Below, one piece after another: positions 1 through 8,543 of a DNA stretch of 64,000 bases (positions are counted from its first letter, which is position 1; the number at the start of each line of letters is the position of its first letter). This stretch comes from Cupriavidus sp. D384 (lineage in GTDB: Bacteria; Pseudomonadota; Gammaproteobacteria; Burkholderiales; Burkholderiaceae), in assembly GCF_001652915.1 (NCBI RefSeq), contig NZ_BBQI01000128.1, forward strand, positions 124,001 through 188,000, in the 5' to 3' direction. Both the position numbers and the translations under genes were made by a program. The notes beneath the pieces are model-generated. The model saw only the letters and a list, made by a program, of their open reading frames with translations. It was not told the DNA's origin and made no database searches.

Positions 1-2
1 CG

Positions 3-1013
3 CTGCGCCAACGCCATCAGGCATTGGTGGAAGCCCACCCGAAACTACGCATCCGCGACCGCGCCCAGCGTCTTGGCGCAAGCGAGGCCGAACTGGTCGC
101 GGCAGGATGCGGCGTGGCCGTGCGACAGCTTGGCGGCACGGCGCAGCAGTTGTTCCGTGATCTCGGCACGCTCGGCACGGTGATGGCGTTGTCGCGCAAC
201 GACCATGCCGTGCACGAGCGGCATGGTCAATACCAGGGCATCGAGGCTGACGGCCCCGTCGGCATCGTGCTCGGGCCCGATATCGACCTGCGCATGTTCT
301 TCGGCAACTGGCGGTACTCCTACGCCGTGACCGAGAGCGGCCGCGACAGCCTGCAGTTCTTCGACAAGGCGGGCGAGGCGGTGCACAAGGTCTATCGCAC
401 CGAAGCAACCGATGCCACGGCATGGCAGGCTTATGTCGACCGCCATGCCGTGGCGACGGATACACCGATCACCGTCGAGCCGATCGTGGCAGCCGCCGAT
501 GCGGAAGCCCCTGCGGACGCCGACGCCTTGCGTGCCCACTGGCTTGGGCTCAAGGACACGCATGACTTCTTTGCGATGCTGCGCCAGCACAAGGTGTCGC
601 GCCTGGGCGCCCTGCGCGCGGCCGGCAATGACCTGGCCCAGCAGGTCGGCAATACGGCGGTCGAGACCGTGCTCGGCCGCGCCGCCGAATCCGCGCTGCC
701 GATCATGTGCTTTGTCGCCAACCGGGGCATCGTGCAGATCCACACCGGCCCGGTCCACAAGCTGGTGCGCACCGGGCCATGGTTCAACGTGCTCGATGCA
801 TCGTTCAACCTGCATCTGAATACCGACGCCGTGGCATCGAGCTGGGTTGTCAACAAACCCACGGTCGATGGCTGGGTGACGTCGCTGGAGCTATACAGCG
901 CCAGCGGCGAGCTGATCGTGCAGTTCTTTGGCGAGCGCAAGCCGGGCAAACCGGAACTGGGCGCCTGGCGCGCACTGCTGCAATCGCTCTGCCCGGTGGC
1001 ACTGGCCGCCTGA
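3..1013 (+). CDS. hmuS: Hemin-degrading factor / heme carrier HmuS (5' end outside window)
   Basis: This is the 3' part of a HmuS/HemS-family gene. The frame is open to the window edge (LRQRHQALVEAHPKLRIRD), so the true start lies upstream; the TTG at 24 is an internal codon. About 336 residues are visible, close to the family's usual 340-370. HmuS proteins are cytoplasmic and bind or degrade heme brought in by the HmuTUV transporter. The visible N-terminal LRIRDRAQRLG...EAELVA pattern and the duplicated two-half layout fit the family. hmuT starts 19 bases after the stop, and hmuU and hmuV follow, which makes the assignment firm. I cannot say from sequence whether it is a heme-degrading enzyme or a heme chaperone. 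Confidence 0.88.
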   Translation: MRQRHQALVEAHPKLRIRDRAQRLGASEAELVAAGCGVAVRQLGGTAQQLFRDLGTLGTVMALSRNDHAVHERHGQYQGIEADGPVGIVLGPDIDLRMFFGNWRYSYAVTESGRDSLQFFDKAGEAVHKVYRTEATDATAWQAYVDRHAVATDTPITVEPIVAAADAEAPADADALRAHWLGLKDTHDFFAMLRQHKVSRLGALRAAGNDLAQQVGNTAVETVLGRAAESALPIMCFVANRGIVQIHTGPVHKLVRTGPWFNVLDASFNLHLNTDAVASSWVVNKPTVDGWVTSLELYSASGELIVQFFGERKPGKPELGAWRALLQSLCPVALAA

Positions 1014-1032
1014 ACGTTTTCCGGAGTTGTCG

Positions 1033-1872
1033 ATGAAACTGCTGCGCTCTGCGCTGTTGTCCCTGCTGTGCGCGGCAGGTCTGGCCCATGCTGCACCGCC
1101 CGCCCGCGTGGTCGGCCTGGGCGGCGCGGTCACCGAAATCATTTACGCGCTGGACGCGGAGAAGACACTGGTCGGTTCCGATTCGTCGAGCATCTACCCT
1201 GCTGCCGCGCTGAAGCTGCCCAAGGTGGGCTACTACCGCGCGGTTTCCGTCGAAGGGCTCGCCAGCCTGCGGCCAGACCTGGTGCTGGCGGCCGACCAGG
1301 CCGGCCCGCCCCAGGCGATGGAACAGATCCGCAAACTGGGCAGCAAGGTGGTAATGCTGCCTTCGGCCCCCACGCTCGCGGCGTTGGAACAGCGCATTCT
1401 CGGCACCGCCACGGCGCTGGAAATCCCGGAGCGCGGACGCACGCTGGTCGACCGCCTGCACACCGAACTGCGCGCAATCCGGCCGGTCAGCCAGCCGGTG
1501 CGCGTGCTGATCGTCAGCAGTCATACCGGCAAGATGCAGGGAATGGGCACCGACACCGCCGGCGATGCCATGCTGACGCTGGCGGGTGGCACCAACGTGC
1601 TGGCCGGCCAGACCGGATTCAAGCCGTTTTCGGCCGAGGCGGCGGCGGCCCTGAAGCCGGACGTGATCGTGACCACGACGATGTCGGTGAGCGCCAGCGG
1701 CAGCACCGATGCGTTCCTGGCGCAGCCCGGCCTCAATGCCACCCCCGCCGCCCGCAACCGGCGCATCGTCGTCATGGATGATCTTCTGCTGCTGGGCTTT
1801 GGCCCCCGGCTGCCGGAAGCGCTTCGCCTGTTGCAGACGGGCCTCGCCACACCGCAAACGGCGGCCCGCTGA
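1033..1872 (+). CDS. hmuT: Heme ABC transporter, periplasmic substrate-binding protein HmuT
   Basis: The 279-residue protein starts at ATG 1033 behind a CGGAG ribosome site. A signal peptide (hydrophobic LLSLLCAAGLAHA) is followed by the type-III binding-protein fold: VVGLGGAVTEIIYAL near the N-terminus, a VGYYRAVSVEGLASLRPDLV stretch, and GGTNVLAG in the second lobe. It would bind heme in the periplasm and hand it to the permease HmuU. The gene lies between hmuS and hmuU; its stop codon overlaps the hmuU start by one base, so the genes are translationally coupled. Its length is typical of the family. Confidence 0.92.
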   Translation: MKLLRSALLSLLCAAGLAHAAPPARVVGLGGAVTEIIYALDAEKTLVGSDSSSIYPAAALKLPKVGYYRAVSVEGLASLRPDLVLAADQAGPPQAMEQIRKLGSKVVMLPSAPTLAALEQRILGTATALEIPERGRTLVDRLHTELRAIRPVSQPVRVLIVSSHTGKMQGMGTDTAGDAMLTLAGGTNVLAGQTGFKPFSAEAAAALKPDVIVTTTMSVSASGSTDAFLAQPGLNATPAARNRRIVVMDDLLLLGFGPRLPEALRLLQTGLATPQTAAR

Positions 1873-2861
1873 TGCGCGGTCACCGAATGGGCATCTTCAC
1901 CGCGCTGTGCGTGATGCTGGTGCTGGCCGCCCTGTGGACCGCCTCAAGTGGCGCGCTGCCGATTCCGCGCGGCCGCCTGCTGCCGTTGCTGTGGTCGCAA
2001 GCTGCGCACGGCGACGACGCGATGTGGCGCAACGTGCTGATCGAAGTACGGCTACCGCGCATCGTGCTGGCAATCACGGTAGGCGCCGCGCTGGCGCTCT
2101 CCGGTGCGGTCATGCAGGCACTGTTCCGCAATCCGCTGGCCGAACCGGGCCTGATCGGCATATCGCTGGGCGGCGCGGCAGGCGCTGTGGCAGCCATCGT
2201 GCTGGGCGCAGAGGGGCTGGCGGGCATCGCACCCGCCGCGTTTGCCGGCAGCCTTGCGGCAACGTCATTTGCCTACCGGCTCGGCGCGCGGCGCGGGGGC
2301 ATGGCCAACCTGCTGCTGGCGGGAATCGCCATCAACGCCATCTGTGCCGCCATCGTCGGCTTCTTCACCTACCAGGCCAGCGACGTGCAGCTTCGCAACC
2401 TCACGTTCTGGAACATGGGCAGCCTCGCCGGGGCCACGTGGCCGATGCTGGCGTGGCTCGTGCCACTGGTCGGCGTGCTGTGCGCGCTGCTGCTGCGCGA
2501 TTGGCGCGCCATGAATGCCCTGCTGCTGGGCGAGCGCGAAGCCCAGCACCTTGGCTTTGACCTCAAGCGGCTGCGTCGCCGGTTGATCGTGCTGACCGCC
2601 CTGCTGGTCGGTCCCATCGTCGCCGTTACCGGCACGATCGCATTCGTCGGACTCGTCGTGCCGCACCTGGTGCGCATGGCGCTGGGCGCAGACCACCGCT
2701 GGCTGTTGCCGAATACGCTGGCCGGCGGCGCAATCGCGATGACACTGGCCGACTGGCTTTCGCGCATGGTGGTGATTCCGGCCGAACTGCCGATCGGCAT
2801 CGTGACGAGCCTGGTGGGCGGCCCCTTCCTGCTGTGGATGCTGACGCGAAAAGGAGCATGA
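1872..2861 (+). CDS. hmuU: Heme ABC transporter permease HmuU (FecCD family)
   Basis: This 329-residue FecCD-type inner-membrane permease has about nine to ten hydrophobic segments. Family marks include VRLPRIVLAITVGAALALSG near residue 60, QALFRNPLAEPGLIGIS, and GTIAFVGLVVPHLVRM in the C-terminal half, which contains the coupling region that contacts the ATPase. The ATG at 1872 overlaps the hmuT stop (TGATG); an internal ATG at 1887 is a possible alternative. It forms the membrane channel of the heme importer with HmuT and HmuV. Confidence 0.93.
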   Translation: MRGHRMGIFTALCVMLVLAALWTASSGALPIPRGRLLPLLWSQAAHGDDAMWRNVLIEVRLPRIVLAITVGAALALSGAVMQALFRNPLAEPGLIGISLGGAAGAVAAIVLGAEGLAGIAPAAFAGSLAATSFAYRLGARRGGMANLLLAGIAINAICAAIVGFFTYQASDVQLRNLTFWNMGSLAGATWPMLAWLVPLVGVLCALLLRDWRAMNALLLGEREAQHLGFDLKRLRRRLIVLTALLVGPIVAVTGTIAFVGLVVPHLVRMALGADHRWLLPNTLAGGAIAMTLADWLSRMVVIPAELPIGIVTSLVGGPFLLWMLTRKGA

Positions 2862-2862
2862 C

Positions 2863-3648
2863 GTGCTGGTTGCAAGCCATCTCAACTGCAGCCGTGGCCG
2901 CAGGCAGGTGCTGTCCGGCATCGATCTCAGTCTGATTGCTGGCGAAGTGCTCGGCATCCTCGGTGCAAACGGCGCGGGCAAGAGCACACTGCTGGGCGCG
3001 CTGGCCGGCGAGATCGCGGTCCCGGCTGCAGCGATATCGCTGAACGGGCATGACCTGGCCGACTGGCCCGTCAACGCCCTGGCCAGGACACGCGCGGTGC
3101 TGCCGCAGTCTCCTGGGCTGCACTTCGATCTCGACGTGACTGAAGTGGTCGCCATGGGTGGGTATCCGTTCCCGGAACTCGATCGCCCTGCCCTGGCCGC
3201 CCTGATGCAGCGCGCGCTCGGTCTGGCCGATGTGACCCACTTGGCTCATCGCGACTACCAGAGCCTGTCCGGCGGCGAACAACAGCGTGTGCAGTTTGCC
3301 CGCACGCTGGTGCAGACGCTGGCCTGCCGCGCCCCGGATAGCTACCGCGCTTTGCTGCTTGACGAGCCGATCTCGAGCCTGGACCCGCGCCATCAACTGC
3401 TGCTGCTCGACAGCGTCAGTACATTGAGCCGAACCGACGGCCTGGCCGTGCTCGTAGTGCTGCATGACGTCAACCTTGCCGCCCGCTGGTGCGACCGGCT
3501 ACTGCTGCTGGAGAACGGCCGCACCGTGGCATGCGGCACACCCGCCGAAGTGCTGACAGAGGCCAACCTGGCAAGCGTCTATGGCATACCGGCCAGGGTC
3601 ATGCCATCGCCCGTCCACGCGGGCGTGCCTTTTGTCGTCTTCGGATGA
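2863..3648 (+). CDS. hmuV: Heme ABC transporter ATP-binding protein HmuV
   Basis: This 261-residue ABC ATPase uses a GTG start one base after the hmuU stop. Walker A is GANGAGKS (about residue 36), the signature is LSGGEQQRV, Walker B is ALLLDEPISSLD and the switch histidine is in VLHDVN. The insertion ACRAPDSYRALLL just before Walker B is characteristic of HmuV-type ATPases. It powers heme import through HmuU on the cytoplasmic face. It is the last typical heme-uptake gene before two unrelated Tad-type genes. Confidence 0.93.
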   Translation: MLVASHLNCSRGRRQVLSGIDLSLIAGEVLGILGANGAGKSTLLGALAGEIAVPAAAISLNGHDLADWPVNALARTRAVLPQSPGLHFDLDVTEVVAMGGYPFPELDRPALAALMQRALGLADVTHLAHRDYQSLSGGEQQRVQFARTLVQTLACRAPDSYRALLLDEPISSLDPRHQLLLLDSVSTLSRTDGLAVLVVLHDVNLAARWCDRLLLLENGRTVACGTPAEVLTEANLASVYGIPARVMPSPVHAGVPFVVFG

Positions 3649-3712
3649 CGCTGGCCGCCAGACGCCGCTTGCCGTCATTGCCCGAGCCGCCACCCTGACC
3701 CGGAGTTTTCGC

Positions 3713-4291
3713 ATGACATCGTTCCTGCCGCAGATCCTGCAAAACGCACTCGCGCCCGCGCCGGGTTCACTGCGGCTTGCAGCGTTGGTGCTGACGCCCG
3801 CGCTGCTCTGGGTTGCGTTGTCCGACCTGCTGTATCGCCGCATCGGCAATCGTCCGGTCCTGGCGCTGCTCGTCTTGTGGCTGACTCAGCTTGCGTGGAT
3901 ATGCGTGCCTGGCGGGCAGGCGCCCGCGTGGCCGGAGATCGCCCGCAGCAGCGCCGCGGCGGCAATCGTGCTGGTGGCGGGTTATGCCCTGTTTGCCATG
4001 CGATGGGCCGGAGCGGGCGACGTCAAGCTGATGGCGGTACTTTGCCTCTGGCTGGGGCGCGAGGTTGCGATGTTCCTGCTGGTCACCTCCCTGGCTGGCG
4101 GCGCGCTGGCCTTGTGCATGCCGGTCCTGCGCAGGATCGAGCTGACTGCAGCACGGTGTATCCGACGGCTTGGCGCATGGCTGCCCGTGGCGGTACCCAC
4201 GCCGATGGCGCTGCAGGGGCATTCATCGCCTGGCATTCCCTATGGCGTCGCGATTGCCGCCGGCGCGGTGTTCGTGTTGTTCCGGCACTGA
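3713..4291 (+). CDS. TadV/CpaA-type prepilin peptidase
   Basis: This 192-residue membrane protein of the type-IV prepilin peptidase family starts at ATG 3713 behind CGGAG. The two aspartate motifs expected of this aspartic protease family are visible: SDLLYRRIGNR near residue 36 and GAGDVKLM near residue 100. GIPYG near the C-terminus is also typical. At about 190 residues it matches the short CpaA/TadV form that lacks the N-terminal methyltransferase part. Such enzymes cut the leader from Flp/TadE-type pseudopilins. The neighbouring gene encodes a TadE-like protein, its possible substrate. No Flp pilin, ATPase or secretin gene is nearby, so any pilus partner must be elsewhere. Confidence 0.8.
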   Translation: MTSFLPQILQNALAPAPGSLRLAALVLTPALLWVALSDLLYRRIGNRPVLALLVLWLTQLAWICVPGGQAPAWPEIARSSAAAAIVLVAGYALFAMRWAGAGDVKLMAVLCLWLGREVAMFLLVTSLAGGALALCMPVLRRIELTAARCIRRLGAWLPVAVPTPMALQGHSSPGIPYGVAIAAGAVFVLFRH

Positions 4292-4296
4292 CCGTC

Positions 4297-4848
4297 ATGG
4301 ATCGGCCCCGCCCGCCTTCCCGCCTGCCTTCCCGCTTACACTCCCGCCCACACCCGCGTCTGGCGGCCCGGGGCGCGCTTGCCGTCGAAGCCGCCTTTGC
4401 GCTGCCCGTGATCATCGCCGGCGCGATGATGTTCATCGAACTGGGCAATATCGGACTGACTATCGCCATGGGTGGCACGGCACTGGAACGCGCCATCCAT
4501 CCATTGCACGCCGGAGCCGTCAATGTGACCACGCCCGGACAGATGGAAGCGCGCGTGCGGCTTGGCATGGCTGCCGCATCGCATCGCCTGCTCGATGACG
4601 CCGATATCGCCGCCGTTGCCGTCGAACGCTTTACATCCCTCGATGCGGTGGGCGCGGGCAGCACGCGCCGTGGCGGGAGCACCGCCAGCCGTACGGTGCC
4701 GGCGTGGCGCATTACGGTGGAAATCCGCAAGGACTTCATCACTCCGCTGCCGCGCCTGCTGGGCACGGGTGGCACGGCCTTCCGTTATCAGTATCAGCAG
4801 TGGCTCGACAACCTACCGGCGCCCACAACCAACATGAAGCAAGATTAA
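4297..4848 (+). CDS. TadE-like pseudopilin / pilus assembly protein
   Basis: The 183-residue protein starts 5 bases after the prepilin peptidase stop. Residues 25-55 carry the TadE-type signature: GALAVEAAFALPVI followed by a hydrophobic helix (IIAGAMMFIELGNIGLTIAM) after an unusually proline- and arginine-rich N-terminus (RPRPPSRLPSRL). The rest is a soluble domain ending in FRYQYQQWLDNLP. TadE-like proteins are minor pseudopilins processed by TadV/CpaA peptidases. The pairing with the upstream gene and the tight spacing support co-expression. Start choice is moderate: there is no strong ribosome site, and translation may be coupled. Confidence 0.68.
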   Translation: MDRPRPPSRLPSRLHSRPHPRLAARGALAVEAAFALPVIIAGAMMFIELGNIGLTIAMGGTALERAIHPLHAGAVNVTTPGQMEARVRLGMAAASHRLLDDADIAAVAVERFTSLDAVGAGSTRRGGSTASRTVPAWRITVEIRKDFITPLPRLLGTGGTAFRYQYQQWLDNLPAPTTNMKQD

Positions 4849-4953
4849 CGTGTCATTGGCAACGCGATCACGTAAAAAGAAAGTCAGCACGCAGGCGTGC
4901 CCGTCATACGGCAACGCCGCTGATTCCACATTCGATTTCCGGAAGCATCCACG

Positions 4954-5541
4954 ATGACCATCACCGAAGCGCACCCTTCGCTTTCTTCCCGGCTCAAGCA
5001 TGAAACCGCCGCCCAGCACGAGCGCATGCACGGGCTCATGGACGCGGCCAAGCCGTTTGCCAGCCGCGAAGGCTATGCGCGCTTTGTCGCCGCGCAGTAC
5101 CTGTTCCAGCGCGATATCGAGCATCTTTTTGCGGACCCGGCGGTGCGCGCCGCCGTGCCGGACATCGACGGCCGGGGCCGTGCCGCTGCATCGCAAGCCG
5201 ATCTCGCGGACCTGTCATGGTCCGTACCAGAGGGCGATATCGCCAGTCGTGGCGTAGCCATGCCCGAGGCGCTGGGCTGGCTCTATGTCTCCGAAGGCTC
5301 GACGCTGGGCGCGGCATTCCTGTTCAAGGCCGCCAAGGAAGAACTGGGGCTGTCGGCCGAATTCGGCGCCCGCAACCTGGCGGCCTACCCTGAAGGACGC
5401 GCCATCGCATGGCGCAATTTCGTCGCGGCACTGGACAGCGACGCCGTGCCCGCGCACACGCACGACGCCGTGATCGCCGGCGCCAATGCCGCGTATGACC
5501 GTTTCGGGCAATTGCTTGCCGACATGTTCGAAACCGCTTGA
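4954..5541 (+). CDS. Biliverdin-producing heme oxygenase
   Basis: This 195-residue protein has the length and helical pattern of bacterial heme oxygenases. The motif LKHETAAQHERMH near residue 14 contains the likely axial heme histidine (H22). The distal-helix glycine motif is seen in ALGWLYVSEGSTLGAAFL near residue 105. The reaction is oxidation of heme to biliverdin, carbon monoxide and ferrous iron in the cytoplasm. Its position 3' of hmuSTUV suggests iron release from imported heme. The alternative, a BphO supplying a bacteriophytochrome, is less likely because the adjacent kinase has no phytochrome domain. Confidence 0.87.
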   Translation: MTITEAHPSLSSRLKHETAAQHERMHGLMDAAKPFASREGYARFVAAQYLFQRDIEHLFADPAVRAAVPDIDGRGRAAASQADLADLSWSVPEGDIASRGVAMPEALGWLYVSEGSTLGAAFLFKAAKEELGLSAEFGARNLAAYPEGRAIAWRNFVAALDSDAVPAHTHDAVIAGANAAYDRFGQLLADMFETA

Positions 5542-5589
5542 ACCTGCCACCTGGGGCCGCCGGGCGCGCGCTACGGATAGCGAGGATCG

Positions 5590-7044
5590 CTACGTCTTGA
5601 GCGCGTCCTTGAAGCCGGTCCTGTCGCTCCAATGGCGACGGTCCAGCAACAGCACGGCCAGCAGTCCATCGGGGGCGTTCTCCTCCAGCGAAAGCTGGGC
5701 GCCATGCAGCCTGGCGATGGCATTGACCAGCGCCAGGCCGAGCCCGCTGCCCGATTGCTGGGTCCCGCCCGATGTCCTGCCCGACGTTGCACCCGACGTT
5801 GCACCCAGACGCCGGAACCGCTCCACGGCCTGGCCGCGCAGCCCTGCCGGAATCCCCGGGCCGTGGTCGGCCACGCCCAGCGCCAGCCCATCGCCACGGC
5901 GGCGTGCCAGCAGCTGCAGCGACTTGCCCTGCGGCGCGTACTTGATGGCGTTTTCGAGCAGGTTCGACAACGCCTGGAACAGCAGCGCGCGGTCGCCGTA
6001 CAGTGCGCGCCCCGGCTCCGCCTCGATGTGCAGTGCCATCCCGGACATCGACACCAGCGGTGCATAGTATTCGGCCAGGTCGTCCAGCAGCGCGCGCGCG
6101 TCGAACCATTCGAACGCATGCTCGCAGCGCCCGGCCTCCACCTCACCGATGCGCAGCACCGCACGGACCATGCGCTGGATGCGCTCTCCTTCCTCAAGCG
6201 CACCGAGCACATCTTCGCGCATGGGGTCGTCAACCTTTTCTGCCAGATTTGCCAGGCGGTTGTGCATGCGCGTCAACGGCGTACGCAGTTCGTGGGCCAG
6301 ATGGCTGCTCACGCTCTTGACCTCTTCCATGAGCCGGTTCACCCGATCGAGCACGTGGTTGATGTCCTGCCCCAGCAGGTCGAATTCATCGCCACCGCGC
6401 CGGCACGGCACCATCGCATCGCGCTCGCCCGTCACGTAGCGGCGCAGCGCACTGCGGATGCGGTCCACCCGGCGCATGCTTTGCACGCTGGTATAGAGCC
6501 CGATCGCAAGGCTCGTCAGCAAGACCGCGAACAGTCCCGCCCCGGCCACCAGCGGAATCACGCGCAACCGCTCGCGCATCGGCAGGATGTCGTATCCACT
6601 GAAAAACACGCCGCCGTCGGCCAGCGGCACCTGCACACCGAACAGCTGCGCCAGCCTGGCGCTGGTGTCGCCCACCGTGACATTGCGCCACTGCAGATCG
6701 CACGGCGGTGTGCATTGCAGCGCGGTCCTGACCTTCGCGTCGCCAAACAGCAGCCCGCCCGAGGGCGACAGCACAAGCGACTTGCTGCCTTCGCGCTCGC
6801 GGCTGTCGTCCTGGGCCAGCGCCATGGCAAGCTCCCTGGCATCGGCAAAATGGTGCCGGTGTTCCTGCGTGCGCACGTCGGCCAGTACCATGTCGCGCAC
6901 GTGACTGTGCAGCAGCACGTCGATCTGGTGCGCGCTCAGCAGCACTGACCCGATGGCGACCAGCAAGAAGAGGAACGCGACCAGCGAGGCATGGCGGAAG
7001 GTGCGGGTCTCCAGCAGGTGGGCAACGCGCTCAGCCCAGGACAT
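5590..7044 (-). CDS. Sensor histidine kinase, EnvZ/QseC-like architecture
   Basis: The 484-residue kinase has TM1 at about residues 20-37, a periplasmic sensor of about 125 residues with two cysteines (CTPPC, 111-115), TM2 at about 163-186, a HAMP-like linker, H-box SHLAHELRTPL (H251), N-box LLENAIKYA (N365), G1 box DHGPGIP and G2 box GSGLGLALV. Between the ATP lid and G2 lies a low-complexity insert GATSGATSGRTSGGT that a 12-base tandem repeat in the DNA partly encodes. The ATG at 7044 overlaps the response-regulator stop by 14 bases, so the pair is co-translated. The signal sensed is unknown. The gene converges on the heme oxygenase gene, 48 bases away. Confidence 0.9.
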   Translation of the reverse strand: MSWAERVAHLLETRTFRHASLVAFLFLLVAIGSVLLSAHQIDVLLHSHVRDMVLADVRTQEHRHHFADARELAMALAQDDSREREGSKSLVLSPSGGLLFGDAKVRTALQCTPPCDLQWRNVTVGDTSARLAQLFGVQVPLADGGVFFSGYDILPMRERLRVIPLVAGAGLFAVLLTSLAIGLYTSVQSMRRVDRIRSALRRYVTGERDAMVPCRRGGDEFDLLGQDINHVLDRVNRLMEEVKSVSSHLAHELRTPLTRMHNRLANLAEKVDDPMREDVLGALEEGERIQRMVRAVLRIGEVEAGRCEHAFEWFDARALLDDLAEYYAPLVSMSGMALHIEAEPGRALYGDRALLFQALSNLLENAIKYAPQGKSLQLLARRRGDGLALGVADHGPGIPAGLRGQAVERFRRLGATSGATSGRTSGGTQQSGSGLGLALVNAIARLHGAQLSLEENAPDGLLAVLLLDRRHWSDRTGFKDALKT

Positions 7045-7699
7045 AGCCGACCGCACGCACCGTACGCAGCAGCGACCGCGGAAAATTGCGGTCGATCTTG
7101 CTGCGCAGCTTCGAAACATGAACGTCGATCAGATTCGTCTGCGGATCGAACTGGTAGCCCCAGACCTTCTCCAGCAGCATGGCACGCGTGACGGTGCGGC
7201 CGGCATGGGTGGCCAGCACCTGCAGCAACGCGAATTCCTTTTCGGTGAGATCGATCGGCCGCCCGCCCCGCGACACGCGGCGCTCGCGCCAGTCGATGCA
7301 GAGGTCCTCGAGCCGCGTGATCCAGTCTGCGTCGTTCGGCAGGGCACGCCACTTGGCCAGCCCCTCCAGGCGCAGCAGCAGTTCTGTGAAATCGAAAGGC
7401 TTGCCGAGATAATCGCCCGCGCCGGCGCGCAGCCCTTCTACGCGGTCGCTGGGCTGGTCCACGGCGGACAGCACCATGACGGGCGGATGCGGATGATCGG
7501 CCAGCGCCCGCAGCACGCCGATGCCATCGATGCCCGGCAGCATCCGGTCCAGCAGTACGGCGTCGAACGCTTCGTCCCGGATGAGTTCGAGCGCGTGCTC
7601 GCCCGTGTCTGTCAGGCGGCAGTCATGTCCCTTCTGCTGCAGCTTGGTGCTTAGCCAATGCCGCACCCGCGGATCGTCTTCCACGATCAGAACACGCAT
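7031..7699 (-). CDS. OmpR/PhoB-family response regulator
   Basis: The 222-residue protein has a receiver domain (acidic DD at 8-9, phospho-acceptor D51 in LLDRMLPGIDG, switch residue S78 in VMVLSA and K101 in GKPFDF) and a winged-helix DNA-binding domain (LTEKEFALLQVLATHAGRTV, VDVHVSKLRSKI-like ending, VGYVLG). It is the cognate partner of the overlapping kinase. A Fur-box-like palindrome lies 83-117 bases upstream of the start, which suggests control by iron (inference). Target genes are unknown; the adjacent heme oxygenase and heme-uptake genes are candidates. Confidence 0.92.
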   Translation of the reverse strand: MRVLIVEDDPRVRHWLSTKLQQKGHDCRLTDTGEHALELIRDEAFDAVLLDRMLPGIDGIGVLRALADHPHPPVMVLSAVDQPSDRVEGLRAGAGDYLGKPFDFTELLLRLEGLAKWRALPNDADWITRLEDLCIDWRERRVSRGGRPIDLTEKEFALLQVLATHAGRTVTRAMLLEKVWGYQFDPQTNLIDVHVSKLRSKIDRNFPRSLLRTVRAVGYVLG

Positions 7700-7781
7700 G
7701 ACAGTCTTCTCCCCTTACCCAAGATCACCCGCCCGTCGACCCTTCTTCCACCCGGACTATTTGATATTTGTACCGGTTTGC

Positions 7782-7816
7782 TCTCATTCTACATGAGACG
7801 CATTCTCATTTGAGAA
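7782..7816. promoter_or_regulatory. Overlapping palindromes resembling a Fur box
   Basis: ATGAGA (7793-7798) and TCTCAT (7804-7809) form a perfect inverted repeat with a 5-base spacer. TTCTCA (7803-7808) and TGAGAA (7811-7816) form a second, overlapping one, and a further TCTCAT lies at 7782. The stretch TGAGACG-C-ATTCTCA fits the 7-1-7 Fur-box model with TGAGAAT-type half sites. It lies upstream of the response-regulator gene on the minus strand and near heme/iron genes. Fur binding is an inference. The rest of the 7700-8009 gap shows no gene. Confidence 0.5.
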
Positions 7817-8009
7817 GAATTTTTCAGGCCAGTCCACACGACAGGGTCAGCCGGATTGGCCCCCGGGCAACGGCCCCGGACCAGGTAACCAGCCGGGGGC
7901 GTTTTGCGACGAAATAGGCATTATTGGCGAATTTTGGGGCAGCAAGGATTAACTTTGCTTAACGGCTGCGGCCGTCCCATGTGCAGATCGTTGCCGTCGC
8001 CCCCAACCG

Positions 8010-8531
8010 TCAGTACGGCGGGTTGACCACCACGTACTGCCCGCTCTGCGGCAGGTACCACGTCGTGCCGCATTGCTGATAGACCATGCCGCCGTAGTTG
8101 ACCGGTACGCAGTTCGGCGGGATGGTCCGGGTCATCGAGCCAATAACAGCCGAGGTCATTGCCACCGTCGCCGTGACGGCGGCGGCCGTGGCCACCGGAT
8201 GGTAGTCGTTGTCCCACCCGCCACCGCAACAGCCATTGTTGTTGACGGTCACGTTTGTATTGCGGTTGACATTGACGTTGCTACTGCTGTTCACGTTGTT
8301 GACGCTGGTGCTGCGCACGTTGTTGGTCCGGGTATCTGCGCGTGCGTTGTTCACCTGCGTCGTCTGCCGCGCCGCGGCCGCGTTGGCACCGCCGCCCGCG
8401 CGCGCGCCGGCCTGCGCGCCACCACCTGCGCCCGCCCCTGCCCGCGCATACGCAGATGGCGTCCAGGCGGGCATCGAGAGGAGCAGCGAGGCCAGGATCA
8501 CTGCGAATTGCTTGCCGTGTACTTGTCTCAT
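8010..8531 (-). CDS. Secreted hypothetical protein, Asn/Val-rich repeats
   Basis: The 173-residue protein starts at ATG 8531 behind GGGGAG. It has a signal peptide (VILASLLLSMPAWTPSAYA), a Gly/Ala-rich stretch (residues 30-55), an Asn-rich region (NNVNSSSNVNVNRNTNVTVNN), a CCGGGW motif and a C-terminal domain with two cysteines (PPNCVPVNYGGMVYQQCGTTWYLP). I do not recognise a function; proteins of this style are often encoded next to DUF2092-type genes. It follows the DUF2092-like gene by 12 bases, so the two probably form an operon and act outside the cytoplasm. Confidence 0.7.
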   Translation of the reverse strand: MRQVHGKQFAVILASLLLSMPAWTPSAYARAGAGAGGGAQAGARAGGGANAAAARQTTQVNNARADTRTNNVRSTSVNNVNSSSNVNVNRNTNVTVNNNGCCGGGWDNDYHPVATAAAVTATVAMTSAVIGSMTRTIPPNCVPVNYGGMVYQQCGTTWYLPQSGQYVVVNPPY

Positions 8532-8543
8532 GGCCGTGCTCCC

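Noticed and set aside
5632..6948. 438-codon plus-strand frame
   Set aside because: Antisense to the histidine kinase; Gln/His/Arg-rich without family pattern.
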